DNA from: 66-474 sp036279975
Lineage (GTDB): Bacteria; Pseudomonadota; Gammaproteobacteria; Xanthomonadales; Rhodanobacteraceae
Direction: 5' to 3'
DNA: 49,718 nt
Assembly: GCA_036279975.1 (NCBI GenBank)
Contig: DASURP010000059.1
Location: forward strand, 1-49,718
Positions 1-7,955 of this stretch are shown piece after piece. The position numbers and the translations under genes are program-made. Numbering within the stretch: the first letter of the stretch is position 1; every line of letters begins with the position of its first letter. Under the pieces are notes generated by a model. The model worked only from the letters and a program-made list of their open reading frames with translations, did not search any database and was not told the DNA's origin.

Positions 1-420
1 GTGGTCGGCGAGGTGCACCGCTTCCTCGCCGAGCGGGTCTTCGCCTGCGAAATGGCGGGCATCGACAAGCGCCGGCTGCTGGTCGACCCCGGTTTCGGGT
101 TCGGCAAGACGCTGGAGCACAACCTGGCGCTGTTGCGCGCACTCGAGCGTTTCAGCGGACTTGCCGCCGGCGTGTTCGTGGGCATGTCGCGCAAGGCCAT
201 GATCGGCGCCCTGACCGGGCGCGCGAGCGGGCCGGGGCGCGCGGCCGGTTCCGCCGCCGCCGCGCTGGTCGCGGTTCAGCGTGGCGCGGGCATCGTGCGC
301 GTGCACGACGTTGCGGCCACGCGCGACGCGCTGGCGGTGTGGCAGGCGGTGCACGAAGGCGATGCCGTGCCAGAATCCGGGCCGAAACCGTTCGGTTCGC
401 AGCGCTTCGGCGACGACTGA
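1..420 (+). CDS. folP: Dihydropteroate synthase, C-terminal part (cut by window start)
   Basis: This is the C-terminal half of dihydropteroate synthase, which joins p-aminobenzoate to the pterin pyrophosphate in folate synthesis. The reading frame is open at base 1, so the GTG there is not the real start. The visible part has the family motif DPGFGFGK near residue 30, then VGMSRKAMIG and a final IVRVHDV strand, all typical of the TIM-barrel end of FolP. The last 25 or so residues are a low-complexity tail. glmM follows after 78 bp on the same strand, the usual folP-glmM order in gammaproteobacteria. The identification is secure; the length cannot be judged. Confidence 0.95.
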   Translation: MVGEVHRFLAERVFACEMAGIDKRRLLVDPGFGFGKTLEHNLALLRALERFSGLAAGVFVGMSRKAMIGALTGRASGPGRAAGSAAAALVAVQRGAGIVRVHDVAATRDALAVWQAVHEGDAVPESGPKPFGSQRFGDD

Positions 421-498
421 GGGTCGCCTGCTACACCGCTCCGTTGTACGCTCTTCCGGTCCCGGGTTTCCCTGTCTTCAGTACCTGATCCTACTCCC

Positions 499-1866
499 AT
501 GCCCGAGTCCCCAATCCCGAGTCCCGAACCCCGCAAATACTTCGGCACCGACGGCGTGCGCGGCGTGGTCGGCGAATGGCCGATCACGGCCGAGTTCATG
601 CTGAAGCTGGGCCGCGCCGCGGGGGTGGTGCTGGGCAACGGCAAGCGGCCGCTGGTGCTGATCGGCAAGGACACACGGGTGTCGGGCTACATGTTCGAGT
701 CCGCCCTCGAGGCGGGGCTGGTCGCGGCGGGTGCGGACGTGGGCCTGCTCGGGCCGTTGCCGACCCCGGCCGTGGCGCAATTGACGCGCGAGCTGGGCGC
801 CAGCGCCGGCATCGTGATCAGCGCTTCGCACAACCCGTACCAGGACAACGGCATCAAGTTTTTTTCCGCGGACGGGGAAAAACTCGACGATGGCGTCGAA
901 TCCGCGATCGAGCACGAAATCGACGCGCCGTTCACGACGGTCGCGCCCGAGCGCCTCGGCAAGGCACGCCGCATCGACGATGCGGTCGAGCGTTACGTGC
1001 GGTTCTGCCTTGGCACGCTCGGCGCCCCGCCCGACCTGACGGGCCGGCATGTCGTGCTGGATTGCGCGCACGGCGCCACCTACATGGTCGCGCCCAAGGT
1101 GTTCGAATCGCTTGGCGCAAAAGTCACGCGCATCGGTTGCGCGCCGGACGGATTCAACATCAACCGCGAAGTGGGCTCCACTCATCCGGTCGCACTGCGT
1201 GGAGCGGTCATCGAGCAGCACGCCGACCTCGGCATCGCGTTCGACGGCGACGGCGACCGCGTGCAGATGATCGACCGCAACGGCGAACTCGCGGACGGCG
1301 ACGACCTGTTGTACGTGCTGGCACTGGACTGGCTGGCGGAGGGCCGCCTGCGCGGCCCCGTGGTCGGCACCCTGATGAGCAATTTCGGGCTGGAGCGAGC
1401 GTTGACCGGCGCCGGCGTGCGCTTCCTGCGCGCCAACGTCGGCGACCGCTACGTGCTGCAGCAGCTGAAGGCGCAGGGTGGAGTGCTGGGCGGCGAGACT
1501 TCCGGGCACATCCTGTGCCTCGACCGTGCCAGCACGGGCGACGGCATCGTCTCCGCATTGGCGGTGCTGGACGCGCTGGCACATGCGGGCAAGGACCTGT
1601 CCGAGGCACGCGCGGGGTTGTCCAAGCTGCCGCAGATCACCCGCAACGTGAAGGTGGCGGGCGCCAGGCGCGTGGTGGCGGCGCCGGCCGTGCTGCATAC
1701 CCTGGCCGACGTGCAGAAGGTACTGCACGGTCGCGGCCGCGTGGTGTTGCGGCCATCCGGTACCGAACCGCTGGTGCGCGTGACCATCGAGGGCGAGAGC
1801 GCGGACGAGGTGCAGACGCTGGCGACACGGCTCGCCGACGCGGTGGTGGCCGCCGCGAGGAAGTGA
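499..1866 (+). CDS. glmM: Phosphoglucosamine mutase
   Basis: GlmM interconverts glucosamine-6-phosphate and glucosamine-1-phosphate, feeding UDP-GlcNAc for peptidoglycan and LPS. The 455-residue protein has RKYFGTDGVRG at its start, the phosphoserine loop SASHNP (Ser110), the metal loop DGDGDR and the sugar-phosphate loop RPSGTEP near the end. All family signatures are present and the enzyme should be active. The oddity is the N-terminus: family members normally begin a few residues before RKYFGTDG, but here about 11 residues (MPESPIPSPEP) precede it. They are encoded by a 7-bp tandem repeat at 502-529. No later ATG lies before the conserved RKYFGTDG, so the repeat appears to be translated, unless an alternative start codon is used. 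Confidence 0.97.
   Translation: MPESPIPSPEPRKYFGTDGVRGVVGEWPITAEFMLKLGRAAGVVLGNGKRPLVLIGKDTRVSGYMFESALEAGLVAAGADVGLLGPLPTPAVAQLTRELGASAGIVISASHNPYQDNGIKFFSADGEKLDDGVESAIEHEIDAPFTTVAPERLGKARRIDDAVERYVRFCLGTLGAPPDLTGRHVVLDCAHGATYMVAPKVFESLGAKVTRIGCAPDGFNINREVGSTHPVALRGAVIEQHADLGIAFDGDGDRVQMIDRNGELADGDDLLYVLALDWLAEGRLRGPVVGTLMSNFGLERALTGAGVRFLRANVGDRYVLQQLKAQGGVLGGETSGHILCLDRASTGDGIVSALAVLDALAHAGKDLSEARAGLSKLPQITRNVKVAGARRVVAAPAVLHTLADVQKVLHGRGRVVLRPSGTEPLVRVTIEGESADEVQTLATRLADAVVAAARK
502..529. repeat. Heptad tandem repeat inside the 5' end of glmM
   Basis: Four consecutive 7-bp units are seen: CCCGAGT, CCCCAAT, CCCGAGT, CCCGAAC. They start directly after the glmM ATG and encode the proline-rich N-terminal extension. 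The same unit family recurs at six other places in the window. Confidence 0.85.
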
Positions 1867-1946
1867 AGAGTCGCCGCAACGGCATTTACCACGGATCTGC
1901 ACGAATTTGACCATGAGTCCGTGACCATCCGGGTGTGATGCCGGTC

Positions 1947-2012
1947 GTAGGAGCGGCCCATGGCCGCGACAGAATTCCAATTGCATCGGTCGCGGGCACG
2001 GCCCGCTCCTAC
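1947..2012. repeat. REP-like inverted repeat (GTAGGAGC type)
   Basis: The left arm starts GTAGGAGCGGCCCATGGCC and the right arm ends GGGCACGGCCCGCTCCTAC. Together they can fold into a long imperfect hairpin with inner GGCC stems. It lies between the convergent ends of glmM and sodB, a common place for REP/BIME-type elements and a possible two-way transcription end. A related but weaker pair lies near 33600-33660. There is no T-tract, so it is not called a terminator. Confidence 0.75.
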
Positions 2013-2030
2013 AAGAAGCGCTGCGAGGGC

Positions 2031-2609
2031 TTACGCCATCTGGCTGGCCGCGAAATCCCAGTTCACGAGGTTCCAGTACGCGTCGACGTACTTGGCGCGA
2101 GCATTGCGATAGTCGATGTAGTAGGCGTGCTCCCAGACGTCGCAGGTCAGCAGCGGACGGTCGCTGCCGGTGATCGGGGTGCCGGCGTTGGAGGTCGAGA
2201 CCAGGCCCAGCGATCCATCGGCGCGCTGCACCAGCCAGGCCCAGCCGGATCCGAACGTGCCGGTCGCGAGCTTGGCGAATTCGGCCTTGAACGTGGCCAC
2301 GTCCTTGAACGCCTTGGTGATCGCGTCGGCGAGCTTGCCGGACGGATCGCCGCCGCCCTTGGGCGACAGTGAATTCCAGTAGAAGGTGTGGTTCCATGCC
2401 TGCGCGGCGTTGTTGAACATGCCGCCGGTGGCCTTCCTGACGATGTCCTCGAGGTTCATGTCGGCGAAGTCGGTGCCCTCGATCTGCTTGTTGAGGTTGG
2501 TGACGTAGGCCGCATGGTGCTTGCCGTAGTGGTAATCCAGGGTCTCCTCGGAGATGTGCGGAGCCAGCGCGCTGCGTTCGTAGGGAAGCGGGGGAAGTTC
2601 GATCGCCAT
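2031..2609 (-). CDS. sodB: Superoxide dismutase, Fe type
   Basis: This cytoplasmic superoxide dismutase converts superoxide to peroxide and oxygen. The 192-residue protein has the four metal ligands in place: His27, His74, Asp157 and His161 (DVWEHAYY). The stretch AAQAWNHTFYW, with Gln70 before the second His, is the pattern of iron enzymes; Mn enzymes usually place the active-site Gln later. Length is normal for SodB. A good ribosome site (AAGGAGAAC, read on the minus strand) precedes the start. The gene is divergent from grxD, an iron-sulfur/redox gene, across about 115 bp. Confidence 0.97.
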   Translation of the reverse strand: MAIELPPLPYERSALAPHISEETLDYHYGKHHAAYVTNLNKQIEGTDFADMNLEDIVRKATGGMFNNAAQAWNHTFYWNSLSPKGGGDPSGKLADAITKAFKDVATFKAEFAKLATGTFGSGWAWLVQRADGSLGLVSTSNAGTPITGSDRPLLTCDVWEHAYYIDYRNARAKYVDAYWNLVNWDFAASQMA

Positions 2610-2668
2610 GGAGTTCTCCTTGGAAGTGGAAGGGGACGGGAAAAGGAGGCGTGCGCGGCAAGCGTGCC

Positions 2669-2677
2669 TGATACAAT
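2669..2677 (+). promoter_or_regulatory. Extended -10 promoter element for grxD
   Basis: TGATACAAT matches an extended -10 element (TGn plus TACAAT) 47 bp upstream of the grxD ATG. No good -35 hexamer is visible at the right distance, which fits an extended -10 promoter. This is a call by eye, without experimental support. Confidence 0.45.
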
Positions 2678-2724
2678 GCGCGGTGTCCGCACGACACCAT
2701 TTTCCATTCTAGACCGATCAGCCC

Positions 2725-3054
2725 ATGGACGTCATCGAACGCATCAAGCAAACGCTCAGCGAGCATCCCATCGTGCTGTACATGAAGGGCACGCCAGAAT
2801 TCCCGATGTGCGGGTTCTCGATGCGCACTTCGCAGGCGCTCAACGCCACCGGTGCGGAGTATTTCCCGGTCAACGTGCTGGAGGACCCAGAGATCCGCGC
2901 CAACCTGCCGCGCTATTCCAACTGGCCGACCTTCCCGCAGCTTTACATCAACGGCGAATTGATCGGCGGTTGCGACATCACGCTGGAACTCTACGAGTCC
3001 GGCGAATTGCAGCGCATGGTGGCCGAAGCCGGCAAGCAGACGGCCGCGCAATGA
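2725..3054 (+). CDS. grxD: Monothiol glutaredoxin, Grx4 family
   Basis: This is a CGFS-type monothiol glutaredoxin, a family that binds and passes on [2Fe-2S] clusters with glutathione and BolA partners. The 109-residue protein is full length. It has the CGFS active site at residues 29-32, the TFPQLYI cis-proline strand and GGCDI glutathione-binding loop. The stop codon overlaps the start of the following SDR gene (ATGA), so the two are probably translated together. A BolA-family gene (ibaG, 31949) is elsewhere in the window, a known partner type. Confidence 0.97.
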   Translation: MDVIERIKQTLSEHPIVLYMKGTPEFPMCGFSMRTSQALNATGAEYFPVNVLEDPEIRANLPRYSNWPTFPQLYINGELIGGCDITLELYESGELQRMVAEAGKQTAAQ

Positions 3055-3860
3055 GCTTGGCCAGCGCGCGTCTTCCGGCGGACTGGAAGCCCGCCGCGGA
3101 GGTGCTGGCTGGCCGGGTTGTCCTGATCACGGGTGCCGCCGGGGGCCTCGGCCGCGCTTCGGCGCTGGCCTGCGCGAAGGCGGGCGCCACCGTATTGCTG
3201 GCCGACCGCAAGGCGCGCGCGCTGGAACCGGTGTACGACGAGATCGCGGCCTTGCCGGATGCACCGCGGCCGGTGCTGCAGCCGGTCGACCTGCTGGGCG
3301 CCTCGCCGCTGGAATACCAGGGTTTTGCCGAATCGATCCAACGCCAGCTCGGCCGGCTCGATGGCGTGGTGCACGCCGCGGTGAAGATGGAGGGACTGAC
3401 CCCGCTCGGGATGTTGTCGCCGGAGGATTGGGTCGGCACGCTGCACGTGGACCTGTCCGCGCCGTTCCTGTTGACCCAGGCCTGCATGCCGTTGCTGCTG
3501 GCGCGCGCGGACAGCGCGGTGGTGTTCGTGCTGGACGATCCCGAGCGCATGGGCCGGGCCCACTGGGGCGCCTACGGCGTCGCCAAGGCGGGGCTGGAAA
3601 GGCTCGCGTCGATCCTGCACGAGGAAACCGACGAGACGTCCTTGCGCGTGCATGCCTTGCTGCCGGCGCCGATGCGTACCGCGCTGCGCCGCACCGTGTG
3701 GGCGGGCGAAGACCCGGCCACGATCGCAACCCCCGAGGCGGCCGCGCACGCGGTGTTGTACCTGTTGTCACAACAGGGGATTTCGGCGCGGGGCAAGGTG
3801 TTGGACTTGCGTGAAAGTCAGGGACCGGGGATCGGGGACCGGGGGTCCGGCGAGTCATAG
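3051..3860 (+). CDS. YciK-like short-chain dehydrogenase with altered active site
   Basis: This is a classical-length SDR of 269 residues, starting at the ATG that overlaps the grxD stop. It keeps the Rossmann motif TGAAGGLGRA near residues 25-34 and the YGVAK pair (YxxxK). The overall pattern (WGAYGVAK, RVHALLPAPMRTALR) resembles E. coli YciK. Where YciK-type proteins have a run of serines before GR.WGAY, this protein reads LDDPERM, so the usual catalytic Ser is missing and activity as a dehydrogenase is doubtful. NNAG is also replaced by HAAV. The last 15 or so residues (ESQGPGIGDRGSGES) are encoded by a heptad repeat at 3821-3848 and are probably an acquired tail. The substrate is unknown. 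Confidence 0.85.
   Translation: MSLASARLPADWKPAAEVLAGRVVLITGAAGGLGRASALACAKAGATVLLADRKARALEPVYDEIAALPDAPRPVLQPVDLLGASPLEYQGFAESIQRQLGRLDGVVHAAVKMEGLTPLGMLSPEDWVGTLHVDLSAPFLLTQACMPLLLARADSAVVFVLDDPERMGRAHWGAYGVAKAGLERLASILHEETDETSLRVHALLPAPMRTALRRTVWAGEDPATIATPEAAAHAVLYLLSQQGISARGKVLDLRESQGPGIGDRGSGES
3821..3848. repeat. Heptad tandem repeat in SDR 3' end
   Basis: Units GGGACCG, GGGATCG, GGGACCG and GGGGTCC run to 12 bp before the SDR stop codon and encode its glycine-rich tail. A second array in the opposite sense lies 92 bp downstream (3941-3968), so the pair could form a large hairpin. Confidence 0.85.
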
Positions 3861-3940
3861 CCGTCGATTTTCACGGGTATGGAACAGCGACTTGGCGGCA
3901 ACCAGTGCTGCCGAATGGCAAGTGCGAAAGCGTTACGATT

Positions 3941-3968
3941 CCCTGGTCCCTGGTCCCTGGTCCCCGAT
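3941..3968. repeat. Heptad tandem repeat upstream of marC
   Basis: Three exact CCCTGGT units are followed by CCCCGAT, in the intergenic space just before the marC-like gene. The orientation is opposite to the array at 3821-3848. The rest of this 127-bp gap shows no clear promoter or gene. Confidence 0.85.
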
Positions 3969-3987
3969 TTCGCATCAAGGTAGTCCC

Positions 3988-4590
3988 ATGCAAAGCCAGA
4001 TGACCATCGTGTCCGCGTGCATCACGCTGTTCCTGGTTCTGGACGCGCCCGGCAACGTGCCGTTCTTCCTGTCGATCCTGAAGGACGTGCCGCCCAGGCG
4101 GAGGCGTTGGGTGATGGTGCGCGAGTTGCTGATCGCGCTCGGCGTGCTGATCGCGTTCCTGATCGGCGGCCGCGGGCTGTTGTCGGTGATGCAGTTGCGG
4201 CAGGAGGCCATCAGCATCGGCGGCGGAGTGGTGCTGTTCCTGATCGCGATCAAGATGGTGTTTCCGCCGAAGGACGGCGGCATCTTCGGGGCGACCGGCC
4301 AGGGCGAGCCTTTCATCGTGCCGCTGGCGATCCCGGGAATCGCCGGTCCGTCCGCGATGGCCACGCTGCTGCTGCTGACCAGCGCCCAGCCGGGCCGCCA
4401 ACTCGAATGGGGCGTCGCGTTGCTGATCGCCTGGCTCGCCACCGCGGCGATCCTGCTGGGCTCCACCTGGCTCTTCAAGTTCCTCGGTGAAAGCGTGTTG
4501 GCGGCGGTGGAGCGCGTGATGGGCATGTTGCTGATTGCGCTTTCGGCACAGATGATCCTGGGTGGGGTCGAGGCGTACCTGAAGGCGTAA
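3988..4590 (+). CDS. MarC/YhgN family integral membrane protein
   Basis: This 200-residue inner-membrane protein belongs to the MarC (UPF0056) family, which has six predicted membrane helices. Hydrophobic segments are visible from ITLFLVLDAPGNVPFF at the N-terminus to the C-terminal MLLIALSAQMILGG. Conserved family patches include DAPGNVPFF and the PLAIPGIAGPSAMATLL loop. The start at the ATG of MQSQMT gives a normal family length; an upstream extension would run through the heptad repeat. The family's transport role is not settled despite the historic link to multiple antibiotic resistance, so no substrate is assigned. Confidence 0.9.
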   Translation: MQSQMTIVSACITLFLVLDAPGNVPFFLSILKDVPPRRRRWVMVRELLIALGVLIAFLIGGRGLLSVMQLRQEAISIGGGVVLFLIAIKMVFPPKDGGIFGATGQGEPFIVPLAIPGIAGPSAMATLLLLTSAQPGRQLEWGVALLIAWLATAAILLGSTWLFKFLGESVLAAVERVMGMLLIALSAQMILGGVEAYLKA

Positions 4591-4732
4591 TCCATGCAAT
4601 CGTCCATGCTCGCGGTCCTGTCGGGGTATCGGTTATCTTGCACCGGTTGGGTTCCCGAACACCGGAATGGCCAGCAAGGCCACCCTCCATGGCCCGGCTT
4701 TCCACGGCAGCTGCTGCGAAGGGATATTGAGT

Positions 4733-6145
4733 ATGAATGATGTCGACCACGGCGCCCGCGCGCGGCCTGCAACCGTCAATGCCCAGATCGTGCCGGCGGG
4801 CATGCTGGACGTGCTGTCGCGCAACGAGATCGCACGTTTGCGCGATGCCACGGCGTCGGGCCTGCATTCGCTGTTGCGCTCGTGCTCGCTGGCGGTGTTG
4901 ACCTCGGGCGCGATGCAGGACAGCGCGCGCGCGCTGCTCGGCCAGTACCCCGATTTCGACATTCAGGTGCTGCAGCAGGATCGCGGCGTCAAGCTGGACC
5001 TCAGGAACGCGCCGGCCCAGGCGTTCGTGGACGGCAAGATCATCCGCGGCGCCAACGAGCTGCTGTTCGCGGTGGTGCGCGACATCGTGTACGAATCCAC
5101 CCGGCTGGAGTCGGGCGAGTTCAACCTCGACGATTCCAGCGGGATCACCCACGCGGTGTTCGACATCCTGCGCAACGCGCGGGTGCTGCGCGCGCGCTTC
5201 GATCCGAACCTCGTAGTGTGCTGGGGCGGGCACGCGATCTCGCGCGAGGAATACGATTACACCAAGACCGTCGGCTACCAGCTCGGCCTGCGCGGCATGG
5301 ACATCTGCACCGGCTGCGGGCCGGGTGCGATGAAGGGACCGATGAAGGGCGCGACGATCGCGCACGCCAAGCAGCGGCATTACGAAAACCGCTACATCGG
5401 GCTGACCGAGCCCAGCATCATCGCCGCCGAATCGCCCAATCCCATCGTCAACAGCCTGGTGATCCTGCCCGACATCGAGAAGCGCCTCGAGGCGTTCGTG
5501 CGCGTCGGCCACGGTTTCATCGTGTTCCCGGGCGGCGTCGGCACGACCGAGGAAATCCTGTACCTGCTAGGCATCCTGCTCGACCCCGCCAACGCCAGCG
5601 TGCCGTTCCCGCTGGTGTTCACCGGCCCCCCCATGGCGGCGTCGTACTTCGAGCAGATCGACCGCTTCCTCAGGCTGGTGCTGGGCGAGGATACCGCGAA
5701 GCGCTACAAGATCATCATCGACGATCCGGTGGCGGTGGCGCACACCATCCAGCATGGCATCGAAACGGTGCGCGACCACCGGATCGAACAGCACGACGCG
5801 TTCTTCTTCAACTGGGAGTTGAACGTCGATTTCCAGTTCCAGCAGCCCTTCCAGTCCACCCACGCGGCGATGGCGGCGCTGGACCTGCAGCGCGACCGGC
5901 CGCCGCACGCACTGGCCGCCGACATGCGGCGCGCGTTTTCCGGCATCGTCGCCGGCAACGTCAAGGAAGAGGGCATGGGTCGGATCGAGAAGTACGGTCC
6001 CTACGAAATCCACGGCGATCCCGAATTCATGCACGCGCTCGATACCCTGCTGCAGGGTTTCGTTGCGCAGCACCGCATGAAACTTCCGGGCAGCAAGTAC
6101 GTGCCGTGCTACAGGATCGTCCCGGGGAATGGAGTGCGGCAGTAG
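4733..6145 (+). CDS. ppnN: Nucleotide 5'-monophosphate nucleosidase (PpnN/YgdH family)
   Basis: PpnN cleaves purine and pyrimidine nucleoside monophosphates to base and ribose-5-phosphate; the E. coli enzyme is stimulated by (p)ppGpp. This 470-residue protein has the full architecture: an N-terminal domain, the central LOG domain with CTGCGPGAMKGPMKGA and PGGVGTTEEILYLLGI, and the C-terminal domain with FNWELNVDFQFQQPF. The ATG at 4733 is chosen because the family begins close to this point and a purine-rich AAGGG lies 13 bp upstream. The frame is open upstream to 4667 but that part looks non-conserved. mutL starts 9 bp after the stop, suggesting cotranscription. Confidence 0.93.
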   Translation: MNDVDHGARARPATVNAQIVPAGMLDVLSRNEIARLRDATASGLHSLLRSCSLAVLTSGAMQDSARALLGQYPDFDIQVLQQDRGVKLDLRNAPAQAFVDGKIIRGANELLFAVVRDIVYESTRLESGEFNLDDSSGITHAVFDILRNARVLRARFDPNLVVCWGGHAISREEYDYTKTVGYQLGLRGMDICTGCGPGAMKGPMKGATIAHAKQRHYENRYIGLTEPSIIAAESPNPIVNSLVILPDIEKRLEAFVRVGHGFIVFPGGVGTTEEILYLLGILLDPANASVPFPLVFTGPPMAASYFEQIDRFLRLVLGEDTAKRYKIIIDDPVAVAHTIQHGIETVRDHRIEQHDAFFFNWELNVDFQFQQPFQSTHAAMAALDLQRDRPPHALAADMRRAFSGIVAGNVKEEGMGRIEKYGPYEIHGDPEFMHALDTLLQGFVAQHRMKLPGSKYVPCYRIVPGNGVRQ

Positions 6146-6154
6146 GGTTGCACG

Positions 6155-7939
6155 ATGCCATCCATCCGCCCGCTGCCCCCCGAACTCGTGAACCAGATCG
6201 CCGCCGGCGAGGTCATCGAACGCCCCGCGTCGGTGGTGAAGGAACTGGCCGAGAACAGCCTCGATGCCGGCGCACGCCGCATCGAGGTCGAAGTGGAGCA
6301 GGGCGGCATGCGCCTGATCCGGGTGCGTGACGACGGCGCCGGCATCGCGCCCGATGAATTGCCGCTGGCGCTGGCGCCGCACGCGACCAGCAAGATCGCG
6401 ACCTTCGAGGACTTGACCCGGGTCGCCAGCATGGGCTTTCGCGGCGAGGCGCTGGCATCGATCGCGTCGGTGTCGCGGATGACGATCACTTCGCGCCGCG
6501 CCGGCGATGCCCACGCGGCCCGCATCGATGCGTCGGGGAGCCGCGTGCCGCAGCCGGCCGCGCATGCGGTCGGGACCGCCATCGAGGTACGCGATTTGTT
6601 CCACGCCGTGCCGGCACGGCGCAAGTTCCTGCGCAGCGAGCGCACCGAATTCGGCCACATCGACGAGTTGGTGCGTTCGCTGGCACTGGCGCGGCCCGGG
6701 GTCGAATTCCGGCTGGTCCACAACGGCAAGCCGGTGCGGATGCTGAAGCCGGCACCGGACGAGGCCGCGCAATTGCAGCGCGCGGGAGAATTGCTGGGGT
6801 CCCCCTTCGCGCAAAATTGCCTGCGGATCGAACACGCCGCGGCAGGCCTGCGCCTGACCGGCTGGATCGGCCTGCCGACCGCCGCACGCGCCCAGGCGGA
6901 CCAGCAATACTTCCACGTCAATGGGCGGCTGGTGCGCGATCGCAGTGTCGCGCACGCGGTACGGCAGGCCTACGCGGACGTGCTCTACCACGGCCGGCAT
7001 CCGGCTTTCGTGTTGTTCCTGGAACTCGATCCGGCCGGCGTCGATGTGAACGTGCACCCGGCCAAGCGCGAGGTGCGATTCCGCGATGCGCGGCTGGTGC
7101 ATGATTTCCTGTATCACGCACTGCACGATGCGGTCGCGCACACGCGCGCGGGCGAAATGGCGTCAGGGACATTTTCCCGCGCGGCTGTGCGGGCACACAC
7201 AATCCCCACACCAGAAAATGTCCCTGACGCCATTTCGAGGCAGTTCGGGCTGGGCGTGCGGGAAGCGCCGGCCGATCCGTACGCCGCGTTGCTGGGCGGG
7301 CGCGACGCGACGCCACTGGAATCGGCGCCGCTGCCGGAAACCGAAGCCGGCGAAGCGCCGCCGCTCGGCTACGCGCTGGCGCAGCTTGCCGGTATCTACA
7401 TCCTCGCCGAGAATGCGCACGGCCTGGTGCTGGTGGACATGCACGCCGCACACGAGCGCGTCACCTACGAAAGATTGAAGGCGGCGCGCGACGCCAACCA
7501 GGTGCGCGCGCAGCAGTTGTTGGTGCCCGAGGCCATCGCGGTGAGCGAGCGCGAAGCCGCGGCCGCGGAAGAATACGCCGGGACGCTCGTCGGCTACGGG
7601 CTGGAGCTCGATCGCAGCGGGCCGCGCCAGGTCACGGTGCGCAGGATTCCCGCGCTGCTGGACGGGGCCGACGTGGCCACGCTCGCGCGCGACGTATTGG
7701 CCGAGCTCGCCGAGCATGGCAACTCGCGCCTGCTGGTGGAATTGCAGAACGAATTGTTGTCCGCCATGGCATGCCACGGTTCGGTGCGCGCGCACCGGCG
7801 CCTGACCCTTCCGGAAATGAACGCGCTGTTGCGCCAGATGGAAGCGACCGAGCGCTCCGGGCAGTGCAACCACGGGCGGCCTACCTGGACGCAACTGCCG
7901 GTTGCGGAGATCGACAAACTGTTCTTGCGTGGGCGCTGA
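6155..7939 (+). CDS. mutL: DNA mismatch repair protein MutL, endonuclease type
   Basis: MutL couples mismatch recognition by MutS to strand removal. The 594-residue protein has the GHKL ATPase (IAAGEVIERP, ELAENSLDAGA, DDGAGI, ATSKI, GFRGEAL) in residues 1-330, a linker, and a C-terminal dimerisation domain from about residue 400. The C-terminal domain carries DMHAAHERVTYE near residue 427, close to the DQHAxxExxxxE metal site of MutL endonucleases, plus ACHGSVRAHRRL and CNHGRP. It is thus probably a nicking MutL, unlike that of E. coli. In the linker, residues about 334-361 are encoded by a perfect inverted repeat (7154-7236) kept in frame. The gene follows ppnN by 9 bp. Confidence 0.96.
   Translation: MPSIRPLPPELVNQIAAGEVIERPASVVKELAENSLDAGARRIEVEVEQGGMRLIRVRDDGAGIAPDELPLALAPHATSKIATFEDLTRVASMGFRGEALASIASVSRMTITSRRAGDAHAARIDASGSRVPQPAAHAVGTAIEVRDLFHAVPARRKFLRSERTEFGHIDELVRSLALARPGVEFRLVHNGKPVRMLKPAPDEAAQLQRAGELLGSPFAQNCLRIEHAAAGLRLTGWIGLPTAARAQADQQYFHVNGRLVRDRSVAHAVRQAYADVLYHGRHPAFVLFLELDPAGVDVNVHPAKREVRFRDARLVHDFLYHALHDAVAHTRAGEMASGTFSRAAVRAHTIPTPENVPDAISRQFGLGVREAPADPYAALLGGRDATPLESAPLPETEAGEAPPLGYALAQLAGIYILAENAHGLVLVDMHAAHERVTYERLKAARDANQVRAQQLLVPEAIAVSEREAAAAEEYAGTLVGYGLELDRSGPRQVTVRRIPALLDGADVATLARDVLAELAEHGNSRLLVELQNELLSAMACHGSVRAHRRLTLPEMNALLRQMEATERSGQCNHGRPTWTQLPVAEIDKLFLRGR
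7154..7236. repeat. Perfect 23-bp inverted repeat inside mutL
   Basis: Arms at 7154-7176 and 7214-7236 are exact reverse complements (core GGCGTCAGGGACATTTTC) with a 37-bp loop. The whole 83-bp unit is translated within mutL between the ATPase and C-terminal domains. It resembles palindromic REP or MITE-like elements. No transposase is nearby. Confidence 0.9.
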
Positions 7940-7955
7940 CGGACGCGGTGTGACG

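Noticed and set aside
1867..1946. CACGGA...TCCGTG inverted pair after glmM as a terminator
   Set aside because: The stem is only 6 bp with a wide loop and no T-tract; it is too weak to call.
478..3051. Long minus-strand open frame of 857 codons across glmM, sodB and grxD
   Set aside because: It is a product of high GC content and codon bias on the opposite strand. The glmM, sodB and grxD genes explain the same bases with conserved motifs, and the frame has no recognisable domain.
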